A DNA stretch of 64,000 nucleotides from Humulus lupulus (GCF_963169125.1 NC_084801.1:112743061-112807060), one strand, 5' to 3'. Numbered from the stretch's first letter, positions 11,321 through 23,660 are shown. Made by a program: numbers and translations. The notes: generated from the letters alone by a model not told the origin.

Positions 11321-12300
11321 GGAAAGACGGTATTCTCAAAGATTGATATACGATCTGGTTATCACCAGCTGAGGATCAAAGATGAGGATATACCAAAGAC
11401 GGCCTTCCGGACACGGTATGGGCACTATGAGTTCTTGGTCATGTCTTTTGGTTTGACCAACGCCCCGGCAGCTTTTATAGATTTGATGAACATGGTGTTC
11501 AAGGACTTTCTGGATCAGTTCGTCATTGTCTTCATCGATGACATCTTGGTATACTCCAGTTCACAGACAGAGCATGAGCAGCATCTTCGACAGGTTTTAC
11601 AGAGGTTAAGGGAGCATCGGTTAAATGCCAAGTTTAAGAAGTGTGAGTTTTGTTGCCAGAGGTGACTTTTCTTGGGCATATAGTTGGTGTAGAAGGGATT
11701 AAGGTGGATCCGTCCAAGGTTGAAGCAATGAGAGATTGGTCAAGGCCAAGGAAAGCCTCGGAGGTGCGGAGTTTCCTTGGGTTGGCAAGCTATTACAGAA
11801 GGTTTGTAGAGGGATTTTCAAAGATTTCTTCGCCAATGACGGAGTTGACAAGAAAGAATCAGAAGTTTGCTTGGTCAGAGAAGTGTGAGAACAGTTTCCA
11901 AGAGTTGAAGCGACGTCTTATTTTTGCACCTGTGCTGAGTTTTCCATCGTAGGAAGGAAAGTTTGTAGTCTATGGCATATTTAGGTTATGTGTTGATGTA
12001 GAATGAGAAAGTTATAGCTTATGCATCGCGACAGCTGAAGGAGTATGAGCAGCGGTATCCTACTTATGATTTGGAACTAGCAGCAGTGGTATTCGCACTG
12101 AAGGTGTGGTGACATTACCTGTATGGGGAGAAGTGCGAGATATACACTGACCATAAGAGTTTGAAATACTTCTTCACTCAGAAGGATCTGAACATGAGAT
12201 AGAGGCGTTTGTTGGAGCTGGTTAAGGATTATGACTGCGATATCCTTTACCACCCAGGGAAGGCCAATGTGGTGGCTGATGCATTGAGTAGGAGGGGCCC
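11321..12300 (+). pseudogene. pol: G2 RT core, connection and RNase H
   Basis: After the TAG, RT continues in frame with [27 protein letters not shown] and the catalytic [10 protein letters not shown] near 11530. A one-base deletion near 11650 (TTTTGTTGCC where G3 has TTTTGGCTACC) shifts frame. The thumb/connection follows to a TAG at about 11950. RNase H lost bases near 11975-11990, which removes its first catalytic region. It then reads [20 protein letters not shown] with in-frame stops near 12108 and 12199, and ends with the ADALSRRG motif. Confidence 0.88.
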
Positions 12301-13560
12301 AGGACAATTGTACAGTTCCACCCAGATTTCAAGAGATTTAGCTGATGAGATGGCCAGGGCAAAGATAGAATTGGTGGTAGGCCAGTTAGCTAATATTACC
12401 TTGCAGTCAACCCTGCTAAAGCGGATCAAGGAGAGACAATTGGTGGATGCCCAGTTGCAGGAGGTTAGACAACATGTCTTAGCGGGGACAACTAAGGATT
12501 ATTCTGTTTCTGGGAATGATATACTTTGGTATCGGGGACGGACTTGTGATCCGGCAGATGAGGGGATCAGACGAGAGATACTGGATGAGTCTCACACTAC
12601 ACCATACTCGCTTCATCCGGGTACCACAAAGATGTATCAGGATCTACGGACAATATATTTGTGGGCCGGGATGAAGAAGGAAGTGGTATAATATGTGGCT
12701 AGATGTTTGACATGTCAGCAGGTAAAGGCTGAGCATCAGCGACCAGCGAGATTGATTCATCCTTTGGGTATCCCAGAGTGGAAGTGGGAGGACATCACAA
12801 TGGATTTTGTGGGAGGACTACCCAGGACAGTGGGACTTTGTGACTCGGTGTGGGTCATAGTGGACAGATACACCAAGTCAGCTCATTTTCTGTCGGTGAA
12901 GTCGACGTACTCATTGGAACAGTACGCAGAGTTGTATGTGAGGGAGATAGTACGTCTCCATGGGGTTCCAAAGTCTATTGTATCTGATCGAGACCCTATC
13001 TTTACCTCCAAGTTTTGGGGAGCTCTACAGAGAGCCATGGGGACTCAATTGAAGTTTAGCACAATTTTTCATCCTTAGACTAATGGACAGTCTGAGAGGA
13101 CAATTCAGGTATTGGGAGACATGCTTAGGGCGTGTGTGATTGATTTCGAAGGATCTTGGAGTAAGTATCATTTCGTTGATCGAATTCTCATATAACAACA
13201 GTTACCAATCCACAATTGGAGTGGCTCCTTACGAGATTTTATACGGAAGAAAGTGCAGATCACCCATTCATTGGGATGAGATGGGTGAGAGAAATTATTT
13301 TGGGCCAGGCATGGTTCAGAAGACCAATGAGGCTATTGAGAAGATTTAAGCCAGAATGCTTGCTTCGCAGAGTAGACAGAAAAGCTACGCTGATCCTAAG
13401 CGTAGGGACGTGGAGTTCCAGGTTGGGGACCACGTGTTTCTGCGAGTTTCACCATTGAGAGGGGTAAGGAGATTTGGAGTAAAGGGCAAGCTGAGCCCTT
13501 GGTTTGTTAGACCTTTCAAGATTCTAGAAAGGATTGGACAGGTGGCTTACAGGTTGGCCT
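12301..13560 (+). pseudogene. pol: G2 integrase
   Basis: The N-terminal zinc region is present (SLHPGTTKMYQDLR, then CLTCQQVK near 12708). The core has all three DDE positions: D in ITMDFVGG (about 12800), D in IVSDRDP (about 12990) and E in GQSERTIQ (about 13090). Stops occur near 12690, 13076 (HPQ to HP-stop) and 13347, with a frame slip near 13140. The C-terminal GPY-like domain runs from about 13400 to 13560 (HVFLRVSPLRGV, ERIGQVAYRLAL). Confidence 0.88.
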
Positions 13561-13841
13561 TGCCACTATCGCTGTCAAGAATTCATGATGTGTTTCATGT
13601 CTCCATATTGCGGAAGTATGTTTCAGATATAGCACATGTGCTGAAATATGAGGACTTGGAGTTGCAGTCACACTTGTCCTATGAAGAGCGACCAGTTCAG
13701 ATTTTGGATCGAAAGGACAATATTCTACGGAATAAGACAATTCCGTTAATTAAAGTGTTGTGGAGAAATAGCAAGGTCGAGGAAGCGACCTGGGAGTTAG
13801 AGACAGTGATGCGGGATCAGTGTCCCGAGCTATTCAAGTAA
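13561..13841 (+). pseudogene. pol: G2 chromodomain-like pol tail
   Basis: The frame 13356-13841 ends with HDVFHVSILRKY, then RPVQILDRKDN, VLWRNSKVEEATWELE and a TAA at 13839. The W-R-N...EEATWE pattern is the truncated chromodomain found at the C-terminus of plant chromoviruses, where it is thought to bind chromatin marks and direct integration. This segment is intact in G2. A similar tail is seen in G3, in G5 and on the minus strand at 28299-28600. Confidence 0.82.
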
Positions 13842-13863
13842 ATTTCAAGGACGAAATTCTCAG

Positions 13864-13877
13864 TAGGAGGGGATAGT
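13864..13877 (+). promoter_or_regulatory. G2 polypurine tract
   Basis: TAGGAGGGGATAGT directly precedes the 3' LTR and would prime plus-strand DNA synthesis. The same tract precedes G3 (20965-20978), G5 (29584-29598), LTR F (28299, reversed) and LTR A (53306, reversed). Confidence 0.88.
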
Positions 13878-16118
13878 TGTAACGACCCAAAATCACTAAT
13901 ATGGCTTAAGGGCCTTGATTAGTGCGCTGGGAAGGCGTAATTAGCTTAGGTGTGAATTTATTGAATTAATGCATGATTATATGATAAGCATGCTTGTATG
14001 ATTATATGAATGTAAATGTGGTTATATGCTTTAAATTGTGAGAACCACATTATTATGTGGGTAAATCTGCAGCAAGTGACTTGAGGCGATCCTAGGGAGC
14101 TAGATAGCGGGAAAGTCACAACGGGGCTTAATATTTGACTTTGGACAAGTCAAGGGGTATTTCAGGTATCGGGTGGTTATTTAGACTATCGAGTTATGGA
14201 AATAATTAATTGGAGATATATTTGAGATTAGGAAGTCTAGGTGGGAACATTGGGGAATTTTTCCATTTTGCCCTCGGGGATGTTTCCGATACCCCGAGCC
14301 TTGGGATTAACTTAATTGCTTAAGGATAGACTTAAGAGGCTTTAGAAAACAGAAGAACAAATTAGACCGACTCTTTCCTCTTCCTCTCTTTCTCTCTCAA
14401 AGGAAAAACACATAACCTATAAATTGTAGCTGAAATTCTAAGGATTGAAGCTGGGATTTAGAGGATTAGCTCAAGGATTAACTAAGGGTTCAATCAAGGA
14501 CTAAGGTAAGGATTGATTCCCACTTTCTGTTGTTGAAATTCTGTGATTTTGGTTGTGTTCGAAGTGGTTTTTGGGTTTTGGATTTGAAGATTATATTGAA
14601 GCTAGAACCTTGGAAGTTAGCCCATAAATCTCTTGGAGGATTGATTCTGCAGTTAAGGTAAGCTCAAATTTATGGTTTAATGGCTGAATTTTGGTGTTTC
14701 CATGGCGGTTTTTTGTGTTCTTGAGTTAGTAAGTTTTAGAGATTGAAATAGGTTTTGATGGGTTTCTAGTCTAGGTTTCAGCTGGGTTGTATTGCTGGAA
14801 TCTTGTGGGAAGTCTTTGGGTAATTGAGTTGTGGAATTTGGGTAGTTTTGGAGGAGTTTGAGTGAGGTTTGAGAGTTAAAAATGGAGGTTTTTCTGGGTT
14901 CAAAGGGGTCGGGCCGTGACATAGTTCTTGGTGAGATGCGTTCCTTTGAAGTTGGTGTATGCTAAGGAAGGAGGGCGGGCCGCGACATGGTCTAGGAAGG
15001 GCCGCAGCCCGTGTCTGTTTTTGAGCATGGGGGAGCCTCTGGTTGGGGCCATGCCACGACCCTTAAGGGATTTTGGGATTTTGAGATTTTAGGCTTGGGA
15101 ATTTAACCTAGGGTGATCGAGATTGAATCTTTTACCATGTTTGGTGGAATTCAATGTTTCAGAGACAAGAATTTTGTCTAGAAGCCCTTTTAAGATTGTT
15201 GATGGTACTCGTTATCTTGGTTGTGGCTAGGTGCTAAGCTAGGTCTCGGGGATCAGATCGCGCTCAAGGAGCATCGCTCGTAGTCAATACACTTGGAAGC
15301 TAAAGGTAAGAAAACTACACCAGGTTGTGCATTTGTAAAGGGACTAAGGGTTCCCTAATATGTATGCTTTGAGAGGATGGTATTATGCCATGTAAACAGT
15401 AAACCAACGGCCTAAGAGTGCCAAAGTTTACACTAGCGCACAGGGCGCGGCTTGGCCACTGGTAGCCGAGGACAGCTTATTTTGCACTGAGCTCAGTTCA
15501 ATCGGGCCGGAGTCAGTGGGGTAAACAGAGGGTGCAGCCTAAGTTGTCGGCCCTAATTATCATGTGACTTGACTGTTAATAGTAATTAGTTGCATCGTTG
15601 GTTCTGATTACATGCTATGTGATTAATGTGGAATGTTAAGTGTTCGATCATGCTTAAAAGATTATTAATCTATTTTTGTTGTTTGTAATGTACATTATGT
15701 TTTCTTGTTGGGCCTTGCCTCACGGATGCTACGTGGTGCAGGTAAAGGCAAGGGCAAACCGGATCAGCCTTGACTTGGAGGGCTCTGTGAGCTGAATGTA
15801 CATGACCAGCTGCTCAGCCGCCACGGTTGTGAGGATGACAGGAATAGGAGAGCTATAAACATCTGTTTTGCCTTAGAGTGGCCGATGGTTGTCTGTATTT
15901 TGGAGATTTTGTAAACTGACTTTTAAACACTGTTTCTTTTGGGATCCCATGTGTAAAACTGTTTAGTTATATAAAATGTATCTTTTGAGACAAAAACCCT
16001 TTTTAACCCTAGCATATTTATGGTTTAGTGACACATTTTTAACTAAATGACTTGATTAGCAAGTCCTGCACCTTTATAAGTACACAGTGTAGCGGTCTTG
16101 GCTATCCAGAACGTTATA
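13878..16118 (+). mobile_element. G2 3' LTR (2241 bp)
   Basis: It runs from TGTAACGACCC at 13878 to ACGTTATA at 16118 (expected CGTTACA). Inside are a pyrimidine-rich stretch near 14375-14400 that could mark the start-site region, a CCGCGG-derived block at 14905-15070, a splice-donor-like AAAGGTAAGAAA at 15302-15313 and the conserved island at 15700-15830. No matching 5' LTR is visible, because the left part of G2 is deleted. It differs too much from the LTR at 20979 for the two to be a pair. Confidence 0.9.
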
Positions 16119-16388
16119 GTGGTAGTGCCCCATTGACGCAAACCAGAGTGTCATTTGTGTCAGTGGGGCACTGCCACAAATGCCAGATTTGTGACAGTGC
16201 CCCAGTGATGCAGACTCCTGGCATTTGCATTTGTGGGGCACTGCCACAAATTCCAGTTTGTGGCAGTGCCCCACTGACACAAATGACACTCACGTTTGCG
16301 TCATGGGCAATTGTGTCACATATAAACTGACGAAAAAATCAATTGTGGCAGTTATAAACTGACGCAAATGGCCTTTTTTGTTGTAGTG
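16119..16388. mobile_element. Non-autonomous CACTA-like hairpin element, left end missing
   Basis: The right terminus reads ...GGCCTTTTTTGTTGTAGTG (16370-16388), the reverse complement of a CACTACAA-type CACTA end. The interior is a long imperfect inverted repeat, with arms of about 75 bases around 16127-16205 and 16230-16309 built on 'gtggggcactgccacaaa'. The matching outer left end, about 80 bases, is absent, and the arm abuts the G2 LTR end directly. No transposase is encoded. Confidence 0.78.
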
Positions 16389-16475
16389 GATAGATCATGG
16401 AAAGATGGTTACCATGTCATCATGTCATCATAGTCTGATCACCGAGTCGTTGATTGCAGATAAACTTGGATAGCT
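16389..16475 (+). other. G3 leader remnant
   Basis: Short sequence leading into the G3 gag start. It resembles the G1 leader ('gagtcgttgattg' before the ATG). The primer site and 5' LTR that should precede it are missing, and the CACTA fragment stands in their place. Confidence 0.55.
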
Positions 16476-17547
16476 ATGCATCGTAGGCCATCCATACGAC
16501 TCGTCGGCACTGGGTTTGAGGCTAGAGATGATGATCAGAGCCAGTATCCTCTGCCAACCCATGAGAAGTTGTAGTAAATACTTACATACATGCAAGCTCG
16601 ATTGCAAAGTTAGGAAGAGCATATTTGCTTATTGAAATAGCAGGCTCCATCAGGGAGCGTCACTCCTTTTGTGCCACCTATGATGGCACCACCCCTTCAG
16701 GAGACAACACCCTCCAATCTTTGAGGGAGGGCCAGATCCATTGAAGGTCAAATAGTGGATGAGTATGATTACTTCTATCCTGGATCTCATGAGGATGGAA
16801 GGTAATGACAGAGTGGCCTGTGCCACCTATATGCTGAGAGAGGATGCCCGCATTTGGTGGGAAGTGGCATCACAGACCAAGGATGTTTCCACTTTTACTT
16901 GGGATGGGTTCAGAGACTTGTTCAGTCAGAAGTACTATAATCTTGCCGTCAGGGCAGCGAAAGGAAATGAGTTTGTGGGGTTGGTACAGGGCAACATGAC
17001 CATTACAGAATATGCCCTAAAGTTTGACCGACTTGCGAAGTTCACAACACACTTAGTGCCTACTAACGCAGCTAGGCAGGACAGATTCATCAAAGGGCTC
17101 AATGCTATGATAGCCCGAGATATGAGAATTACAACAATACCTGGGGGCATGACTTATGCCCAAGCTGTCGAGAAGGCTCTTACCACTGAGGAGGAGGAGA
17201 ATAAGATTTGGAGGGATAATGCTACGAGACGGGAAGTTCGCAGGGCAGTGCCTCCATATTAAGGGTCTAGTAGGGGCGAAGGCCCAATTGATTTGAATAG
17301 GAAGGCCTCTGACACTTCAACTAATGTTGGTCCTAATAGCAGGGGTTGGGGTGCTCAGGGTGGTCGCCAAGGAGGCGGTGATACATGGAGAAGCTACCCA
17401 GAGTGCACGAGGTGTAGAAGAAGCCATCCGGGCGAATTTCGGGCAAAGGCCTGTTACGTGTGCAGGGTGGTGGGACACCTCAAGAAGGACTGCCCAACAG
17501 TGAATAAAGGAGAAGCAGAGAAGGTGGACAGCTTGACCCTAGCTTGA
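16476..17547 (+). pseudogene. gag: G3 gag
   Basis: The aligned start codon is at 16476 (MHRRPS). The N-terminal third carries several stops and a frame change before about 16720. From 16759 a clean 167-codon frame holds the capsid core (DARIWWEV, GFRDLFSQKYYNLA, GNMTITEYALKFDRLAKF, AMIARDMRI). After one TAA at 17260 the frame continues at 17293 with a Gly/Arg-rich linker and an intact CCHC zinc knuckle, CYVCRVVGHLKKDC (about 17450-17493), for RNA binding. This is the best preserved gag of the group in this window. Confidence 0.88.
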
Positions 17548-18929
17548 GTGTTCACCTTGACGTAGGCAGAGGCCGAGGCTAGTCCCTTGGTGATGACAGG
17601 TCAGCTTTCTAGTGCTGGCTCTCCTTTTACTGTATTGATTGACTCTGGTGCTACACATTCATTTATTTATAGTAAGGTAATTGATAGATTGTGTAGACCT
17701 AGTGAGTATTATACTGCGAGGTTCGGGACTATATTGCCTACAGGGGAACTAGAAGTTTCTAGGAGCTGGATTAGAGCACTGCCAGTGATGATTGATGGTA
17801 GGGAGCTATCAGTAGACTTGATTGAGTTAGGTATGGAGGATTTTGACATGATTCTATGGATGAATTGGTTAGTCAGATATGAGGCTACCATTGATTATAG
17901 GAAGAATATTGTAACTTTTGAGCCTGAGGGAGAGGACCATTTTGTTTTTGTAGGTGCAGTACATAGACCCCGCATACCCATGAGATCCGCATTGAGAACT
18001 AGACACCTATTACAGGGAGGTTGTATAGGTTTCCTAGCTAGTGTCATGGATACTACCAGAGCTTTGCCAGCAGGGCTGGGAGAGACCAGATAAGCTCAAG
18101 AGTTTTTGGATGTGTTCCTTGAGGATTTACCAGGGCTGCTACCGTAGAGGGAGGTTCAGTTCATCATTGAGTTAGTGCCGGGGATAGAGCCAGTGTTGAG
18201 GGCACCATATAGGATTGCTCCGGCAAAGTTGAAAGAATTGAAGATTCAGTTACATGAACTTTGGGATTTGGAGTTTAACAGGGCTAGTTACTCGCCATGG
18301 GGTGCTCCGGTTTTGTTTGTGAAGAAGAAGGACGGGACTCTGAGGATGTGTATAGATTACACAAGTTGATCATTAAGAATAAATACACTTTACAAAGGAT
18401 CGATGACTTGTTTGATCAACTGCAGGGATAGACGGTGTTCTCGAAGATTGATCTTCGATCTGGTTATCACCAGCTGAGGATCAAGGACGAGGATATACCG
18501 TAGACAACCTTCCGAAGGAGGAATAGGCATTATGAGTTCCTGGTCATGTCCTTTGGTTTGACCAATGCCCCAGCAGCATTCATGGACCTAATGAATAGGG
18601 TGTTCAAGGATTTCTTGGATCAGTTTGTGATTGTCTTCATCGATGACATTTTGGTGTACTCTAGTTTAGAGGTAGAGCATGAACAACATCTCCGACAGGT
18701 CTTGCAGAGGTTGAGAGATCACCGATTGTACACTAAGTTTAAGAAGTGTGAGTTTTGGCTACCAGAAGTGACATTCCTTGGACATATTGTTGGGGAAGGT
18801 GGGATTAAGATGGATCCATCTAAGGTGGAGGCAGTTAGAGGTTGGCTAAGGCCAAGGAACGCCTCAAGGGTTAGGAGCTTCCTCAGGTTAGCGAGTTATT
18901 ATAGACGGTTTGTTGAAGGGTCCTCGTAG
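17548..18929 (+). pseudogene. pol: G3 protease and RT
   Basis: The protease frame 17587-18093 has [10 protein letters not shown] near 17635 and MILWMNWL in place of [10 protein letters not shown] begins near 18100 and continues in frame 18175-18369. About ten bases are missing after MCIDYT, shifting the frame. The region near 18447 retains [19 protein letters not shown] followed by a stop. Frame 18546-18929 carries [14 protein letters not shown], the catalytic [10 protein letters not shown] and the thumb to RRFVEGSS, ending in TAG. Confidence 0.88.
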
Positions 18930-19420
18930 ATTGCTGCACCGATGACAGAATTAACACGGAAGAATTTGTAGTTCGTCTGGTCAGACAAATGTGAGAATAG
19001 CTTTCAAGAATTGAAGCGACAACTTATTATGACACCATTGTTGAGTCTTCCTTCGGAGGGAGGAAAGTTTATGGATTATTGTGACGCATCAAGGCTGGGA
19101 TTTGGCTGTGTATTGATGCACAATAAGAAGGTTATAACTTATGCATCACAACAATTGAAGAAGTATGAGCAGTGGTACCATACCCATGATCTAGAGTTAG
19201 CAGTAGTTGTATTTCCAGTAAAAGTTTGGCAACATTACCTGTATAGACAGATGTGCGAGATATACATCGATAATAAGAGTTTGAAGTATTTCTTCACCCA
19301 GGAGGATCTGAACATGAGGCAGAGGCATTGACTGGAGTTGGTAAAGGATTATGATTGTGATATCCTTTACCACCCAGGGAAAGCCAACGTAGTGGCGGAT
19401 GCATTGATCCGGAGGGGCCC
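18930..19420 (+). pseudogene. pol: G3 RNase H
   Basis: The main frame 19011-19331 reads YCDASRLGFGCVLM (first catalytic Asp), THDLELAVVVF (catalytic Glu) and IYIDNKSLKYFF (Asp), so the active-site residues are visible. It ends in a TGA at 19329. The usual ILYHPGKANVVADAL tail follows in line near 19360-19400. It joins RT on the left and integrase on the right in normal pol order. Confidence 0.85.
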
Positions 19421-20942
19421 AGGATAATGATTTAGCTCTACTCAGATATCGAGAGAGTTGCCAGAGGAGATGTCCAGAGTGAGGTTAGAGTTAGTGGTTG
19501 GCCGATTGGCCAATATTACTTTGTAGTCGACTCTACTAGAGAGGATTAATGAGGGTCAGTTAGTAGATGCACAATTGTAGGAAGTTAGAGGGAATATCTT
19601 AGCAGGACTGGATAAGGACTATTCCATTTCTAAGATTTGTTTGTTGTGGTATCAGGGACAAATCTGTGTTCCGACTGATATGGGTATTAGACATGAGATA
19701 CTGGATGAATCCCATACTACACCATACTCACTCCATCCAGGCACCACGAAGATGTATCAGGACCTACAGACATTGTATTGGTGGCATGGGATGAAGAAGG
19801 ATGTGGTGGAGTGCGTGGTCAAGTGTTTGACCTATCAGTAGGTGAAGGTTGAGCATCAGCGTGATTGCTACAGCCTTTGGGTGTTCCCAAGTGGAAGTGG
19901 GAGGATATTACGATGGATGTTGTGGGAGGTTTACCCAGGACAGTGGGGCTACATGACTCGGTGTGGGTGATAGTAGACAAATACACCAACTCAGCTCACT
20001 TTCTAATAGTGAAGACGACTTACACGGTTGATCAGTATGTAGAGTTGTATGTAAGGGAGTTTGTATGTCTCCATGGGGTTCCCAAGTCTATAGTATCAAA
20101 TCGGGGTCCCATCATTACCTTCAAGTTTTGGGGTGGATTGCAGAAGGCTATGGGGACTCAGTTGAAGTTCTGCACAACCTGTCATCCTCAGACAGATGGA
20201 CATTCTGAGAGAACAATTCAGGTATTAGAAGACATGCTCAAAGCGTACATGATAGACTTTAAGTAAGTATCTTCTGTTGATTGAGTTTTCGTACAACAAC
20301 AGTGATCAATCAACGATTGGAGTAGCTCCATTTGAGATGTTATATGGGAGGAGGTGTAGATCGCACATCCATTGGGATGAGATGGGTGAGAGGAAGTATT
20401 TGGCACCAGATATGGTTCAGAAGACTAATGAGGCTATCGAGAAGATCCGAGCTCGAATGCTAGCTTCACAGAGCAGACAGAAAAGCTATGCTAATCGTAA
20501 GCGTAGGGACGTGGAGTTCCAAGTAGGGGATCACGTGTTTATGAGAGTCTCACCACTTCGAGGGGTGAGAAGGCTTGGGAAGAAGGGCAAGTTGATCCCT
20601 AGATTCATTAGACCTTTCGAGATCCTAGAGAGGATTGGGCATGTGGCTTACAGATTAGCTCTGCCACCGTTATTTTCAGGAGTTCATAACGTATTCAACA
20701 TTTTTATGCTTCAGAAGTATGTCTCAAATACGACTCATGTGTTGAAGTATGAGGACTTGGAATTGCAAAAAAATTTCTCTTACAAGGAGCGACCGGTTCA
20801 GATCTTAGACAGGAATGACAAGGTTCTACGGAACAAGCTGATTCTTCTAGTCAAAGTGTTATGGAGGAATAGGAGGGTTGAGGAAGCGACCTAGGAGCTT
20901 AAGTCAGCGATGCAAAATCAGTATCCCGAGTTATTCATGTAA
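19421..20942 (+). pseudogene. pol: G3 integrase and chromodomain-like tail
   Basis: Zinc region: SLHPGTTKMYQDLQ and CLTYQ, where the second Cys of the HHCC pair has become Tyr (near 19832). Core: ITMDVVGG (D, about 19910), IVSNRGP, where the expected Asp is Asn (about 20098), and GHSERTIQ (E, about 20205). The DDE triad is thus broken at its middle residue. After a frame slip at about 20265, frame 20277-20894 gives the C-terminal domain and RPVQILDRNDK...VLWRNRRVEEAT, ending in TAG. The terminal TAA is at 20940. Confidence 0.86.
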
Positions 20943-20978
20943 ATTTAGAGGACGAAATTCTCAGTAGGAGGGGATAGT

Positions 20979-23366
20979 TGTAACAACCCAAAATTGCTAA
21001 TAAGGCTTAAGGGCCTTGAATAGCGTGCCGAGATGGAGTACTTTGTATATACGTGATGAAATGATTAAATGCATGATTTTTTGGCATGCATGATTAAATA
21101 GATATGATTAAATACATGTTTATGAGTATTAAATATACATGAGGGCCCTGTTTAGCTTATAAGGGCATATTTGTAATTTTGGCCCGTTGAAGGCATAAAT
21201 GTGATTATATGTGAATAATTGTTGAGACCACATTATTATGTGGATATATTTGCATTATATGGCTCGAGACGGTTCTAGTGAGTTGATTGGTGAAATAGTC
21301 ACGGTAGGGACTAATACCCGGCTCGGGTTGAGCCTAGGGGTATTTTTGGAAATTTAGAGAATATGTTGGGAATTATTAGATGTTGGATAAATAATTGGTA
21401 ATTAATTGGATGATGGGATCAATTGGTAGATATTAGGAACATTTGAGGAATTAGCGGGAATTGGGGAAAATGATCATTTTACCCCCTAGGGATAAGTTGA
21501 GGGCTAGCTAATTAAGAGGGGACTACAGTGTTTTGCCTAGAAACTAAGGATAGACTTAGAATTATTTAGAACAAAAAAGAAAGAGGTAGAAAAACTCAAG
21601 GAAAAGCTCTCAGCTCACTCTCTCTCATCTCTCTCATGTACTCCCCCTCTCTCACTCTCCCTTATTGAATTTTAAAGCTAAGGACCCAAAGGGTGCATAA
21701 GCAAGGCTTGGGCTGGAGATCTTTGAAGGAAAACAGAAGGAATTGGAGAGGATTCAAGCTAGGAATTAAAGCTAAAACTTGTGTGGAATCAGCCATAGTC
21801 AAGTAAAGTTTTGGTCCCTTAATTTGCTGAGAATATAGCATAAATTGGGTAGAATTGTATTGAGTAGTTCAAAGCTTAGAACATGGGTTATTCTGGGATT
21901 TTAGTAGAATTAGACTATATTTTTGGAGTAATGGATTCTGGTTGAATTGGGGTATTGGTTCTGGTATAATTCTTTAGGAGATTAATGTTTAAAGTATGTA
22001 ATTTAATTATGAATTCGTAGCTAGTTTGGTGTTAAATGAAGGAGATTTTTTGGGAAAAATTCTAGGTTACTCTTGGTGTTCTTGGCTAGGAGATGCATGT
22101 GAAAAACCCAGATTTTCTGGGTTCGAAGGGGCGCACCTCGATCCACTGGGCCATGTCGCGGCCCGCCTCCCCTTTGGCTTGGGTTCTTGCTCTCTAACTT
22201 GGGGACAAGTCACGACCTACTAAGCCAAGTCGCAACCCGCCTAGGGATTTTAGCCTTAGAATTGTTTCTAGAATTGGCAACGCTTGCGGGTTCGAATCTA
22301 AGCGGTCCGGACAATTTCTACTACCCATTTAGTAGAAATTGAGGTCCCAGAGGCTGGTTTTTATCTCATAAGTATTTATTTGGATTGGAAGTTAACAATT
22401 ACCCATTGGACACTGTGACTAGGTTTGTCTTCAAGGCTCCGGGTTGAGGATCGTGCTCAAAACCATTTCATTTTCTCCGCTCGGAATTTGAAGGTAAGAA
22501 AACTTCACCCTTCGTGGTTGTGTTGGGACTTAGATTCCCTATATTTGAATACAAATGTTGTATGATTATATTATGCCATGTGAGCATGAAATAAACGGCC
22601 TAAGAAAGCCGAGGTTGATAATTTGCGCATAGGACGCGGCTCGGCCACTAAGATCTGGGGTCAACTAGATAAACACTGGACTCAGCCGAAGTGAGCCGGA
22701 GTCAGTGGGTTGAACAGAGTGTGCGACTAAGGGCGTTGACCTTGAGTATTGTATGATGATTATGATAACTGTTGAATATAAACATGTTTACTGTTGTTAA
22801 CCTGATGCTTATAGCTTGTTGAATATCTGAACGGATGCTTGGTGATTCATTGACTGTCATCACTGATTATGTGTCTACTATGGCTTGCTAAATATCTGGT
22901 TAACTGCCTTGTGAATTACTTGATTATCATATTTGAATATGCATACATTATGGTTTTCTTTCTAGGCCTTGGCTCACGGATGCTACATGGTGTAGGTAAA
23001 GGCAAGGGTAAGATGGATCAACCATGAGTTGGAGAGCTCTGGGGGCGAGGTGTACATTGTCAGCTGCTCGTTCGCCATGTCCGAGGGATTTAACAGGGAC
23101 TGAAACCTAAAATGTGTATTTTTCCATTAGAGTGGCCTTGGTTGTATATAACTTTTGGAATTTTGTAAATTAGTCCTTTAAACCCTGTTTTTGGGATCCT
23201 ATGTTTTAAACATTTATTTTAATGAAAATTATCTGTTTAAGACCAAAATCTTTCAACCATAACTTGTTTATGACTTTAGGACATTTTTATTCAAATGACT
23301 TGATTAGCAAGTCTTGCACTATTTTAAGCACACAGTGAAACGGTCTTGGTTATCCAGGGCGTTACA
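20979..23366 (+). mobile_element. G3 3' LTR (2388 bp)
   Basis: It runs from TGTAACAACCC to GGGCGTTACA, directly after the polypurine tract at 20965-20978. It holds a pyrimidine-rich stretch at 21600-21665, a GC block at 22130-22245, a donor-like AAGGTAAGAA at 22491 and the conserved island at 22955-23080. It abuts minus-strand G4 protease at 23367, as expected if G3 inserted into G4 pol. No 5' LTR partner is present in this window. Confidence 0.9.
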
Positions 23367-23660
23367 AGCTCTAAGTATAGATGTCATAAATATATGGGGT
23401 CCATGCACAGTGCAAACAAATATAAAGGGTTTATCACCCTCAAACGCAAGGGTTACTATCTTTTCCTTACAATATATCATTGTCCCATACTTGGCTAACC
23501 AATCCATATCTAGGATCATATCGAAGTCGGTCATAACCTACTATATCTACTCAACTGATGAGTCCTTTCCCACAATAATTTAGCTCATCTCTTTAGATTA
23601 CCAATAGAGTACCAAATTCCCATCATAACTTAACCATGTAATCTGCATATCGTATCTATA
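23367..23660 (-). pseudogene. pol: G4 protease remnant
   Basis: On the minus strand the frame reads TDFDMILDMDWLAKYGTM and a GDKPFIFVCTVHGP linker, matching the protease/RT linker of G2. It is cut at 23366 by the G3 LTR terminus, so RT and everything after it are absent here. The DSGA active-site segment is not visible in a clean frame. Confidence 0.8.

Noticed and set aside
13878..23366. Reading 13878-16118 and 20979-23366 as the 5' and 3' LTRs of G3
   Set aside because: The two LTRs differ strongly from their first 60 bases on, and G2 pol plus a PPT directly precede the first, so it is the G2 3' LTR.
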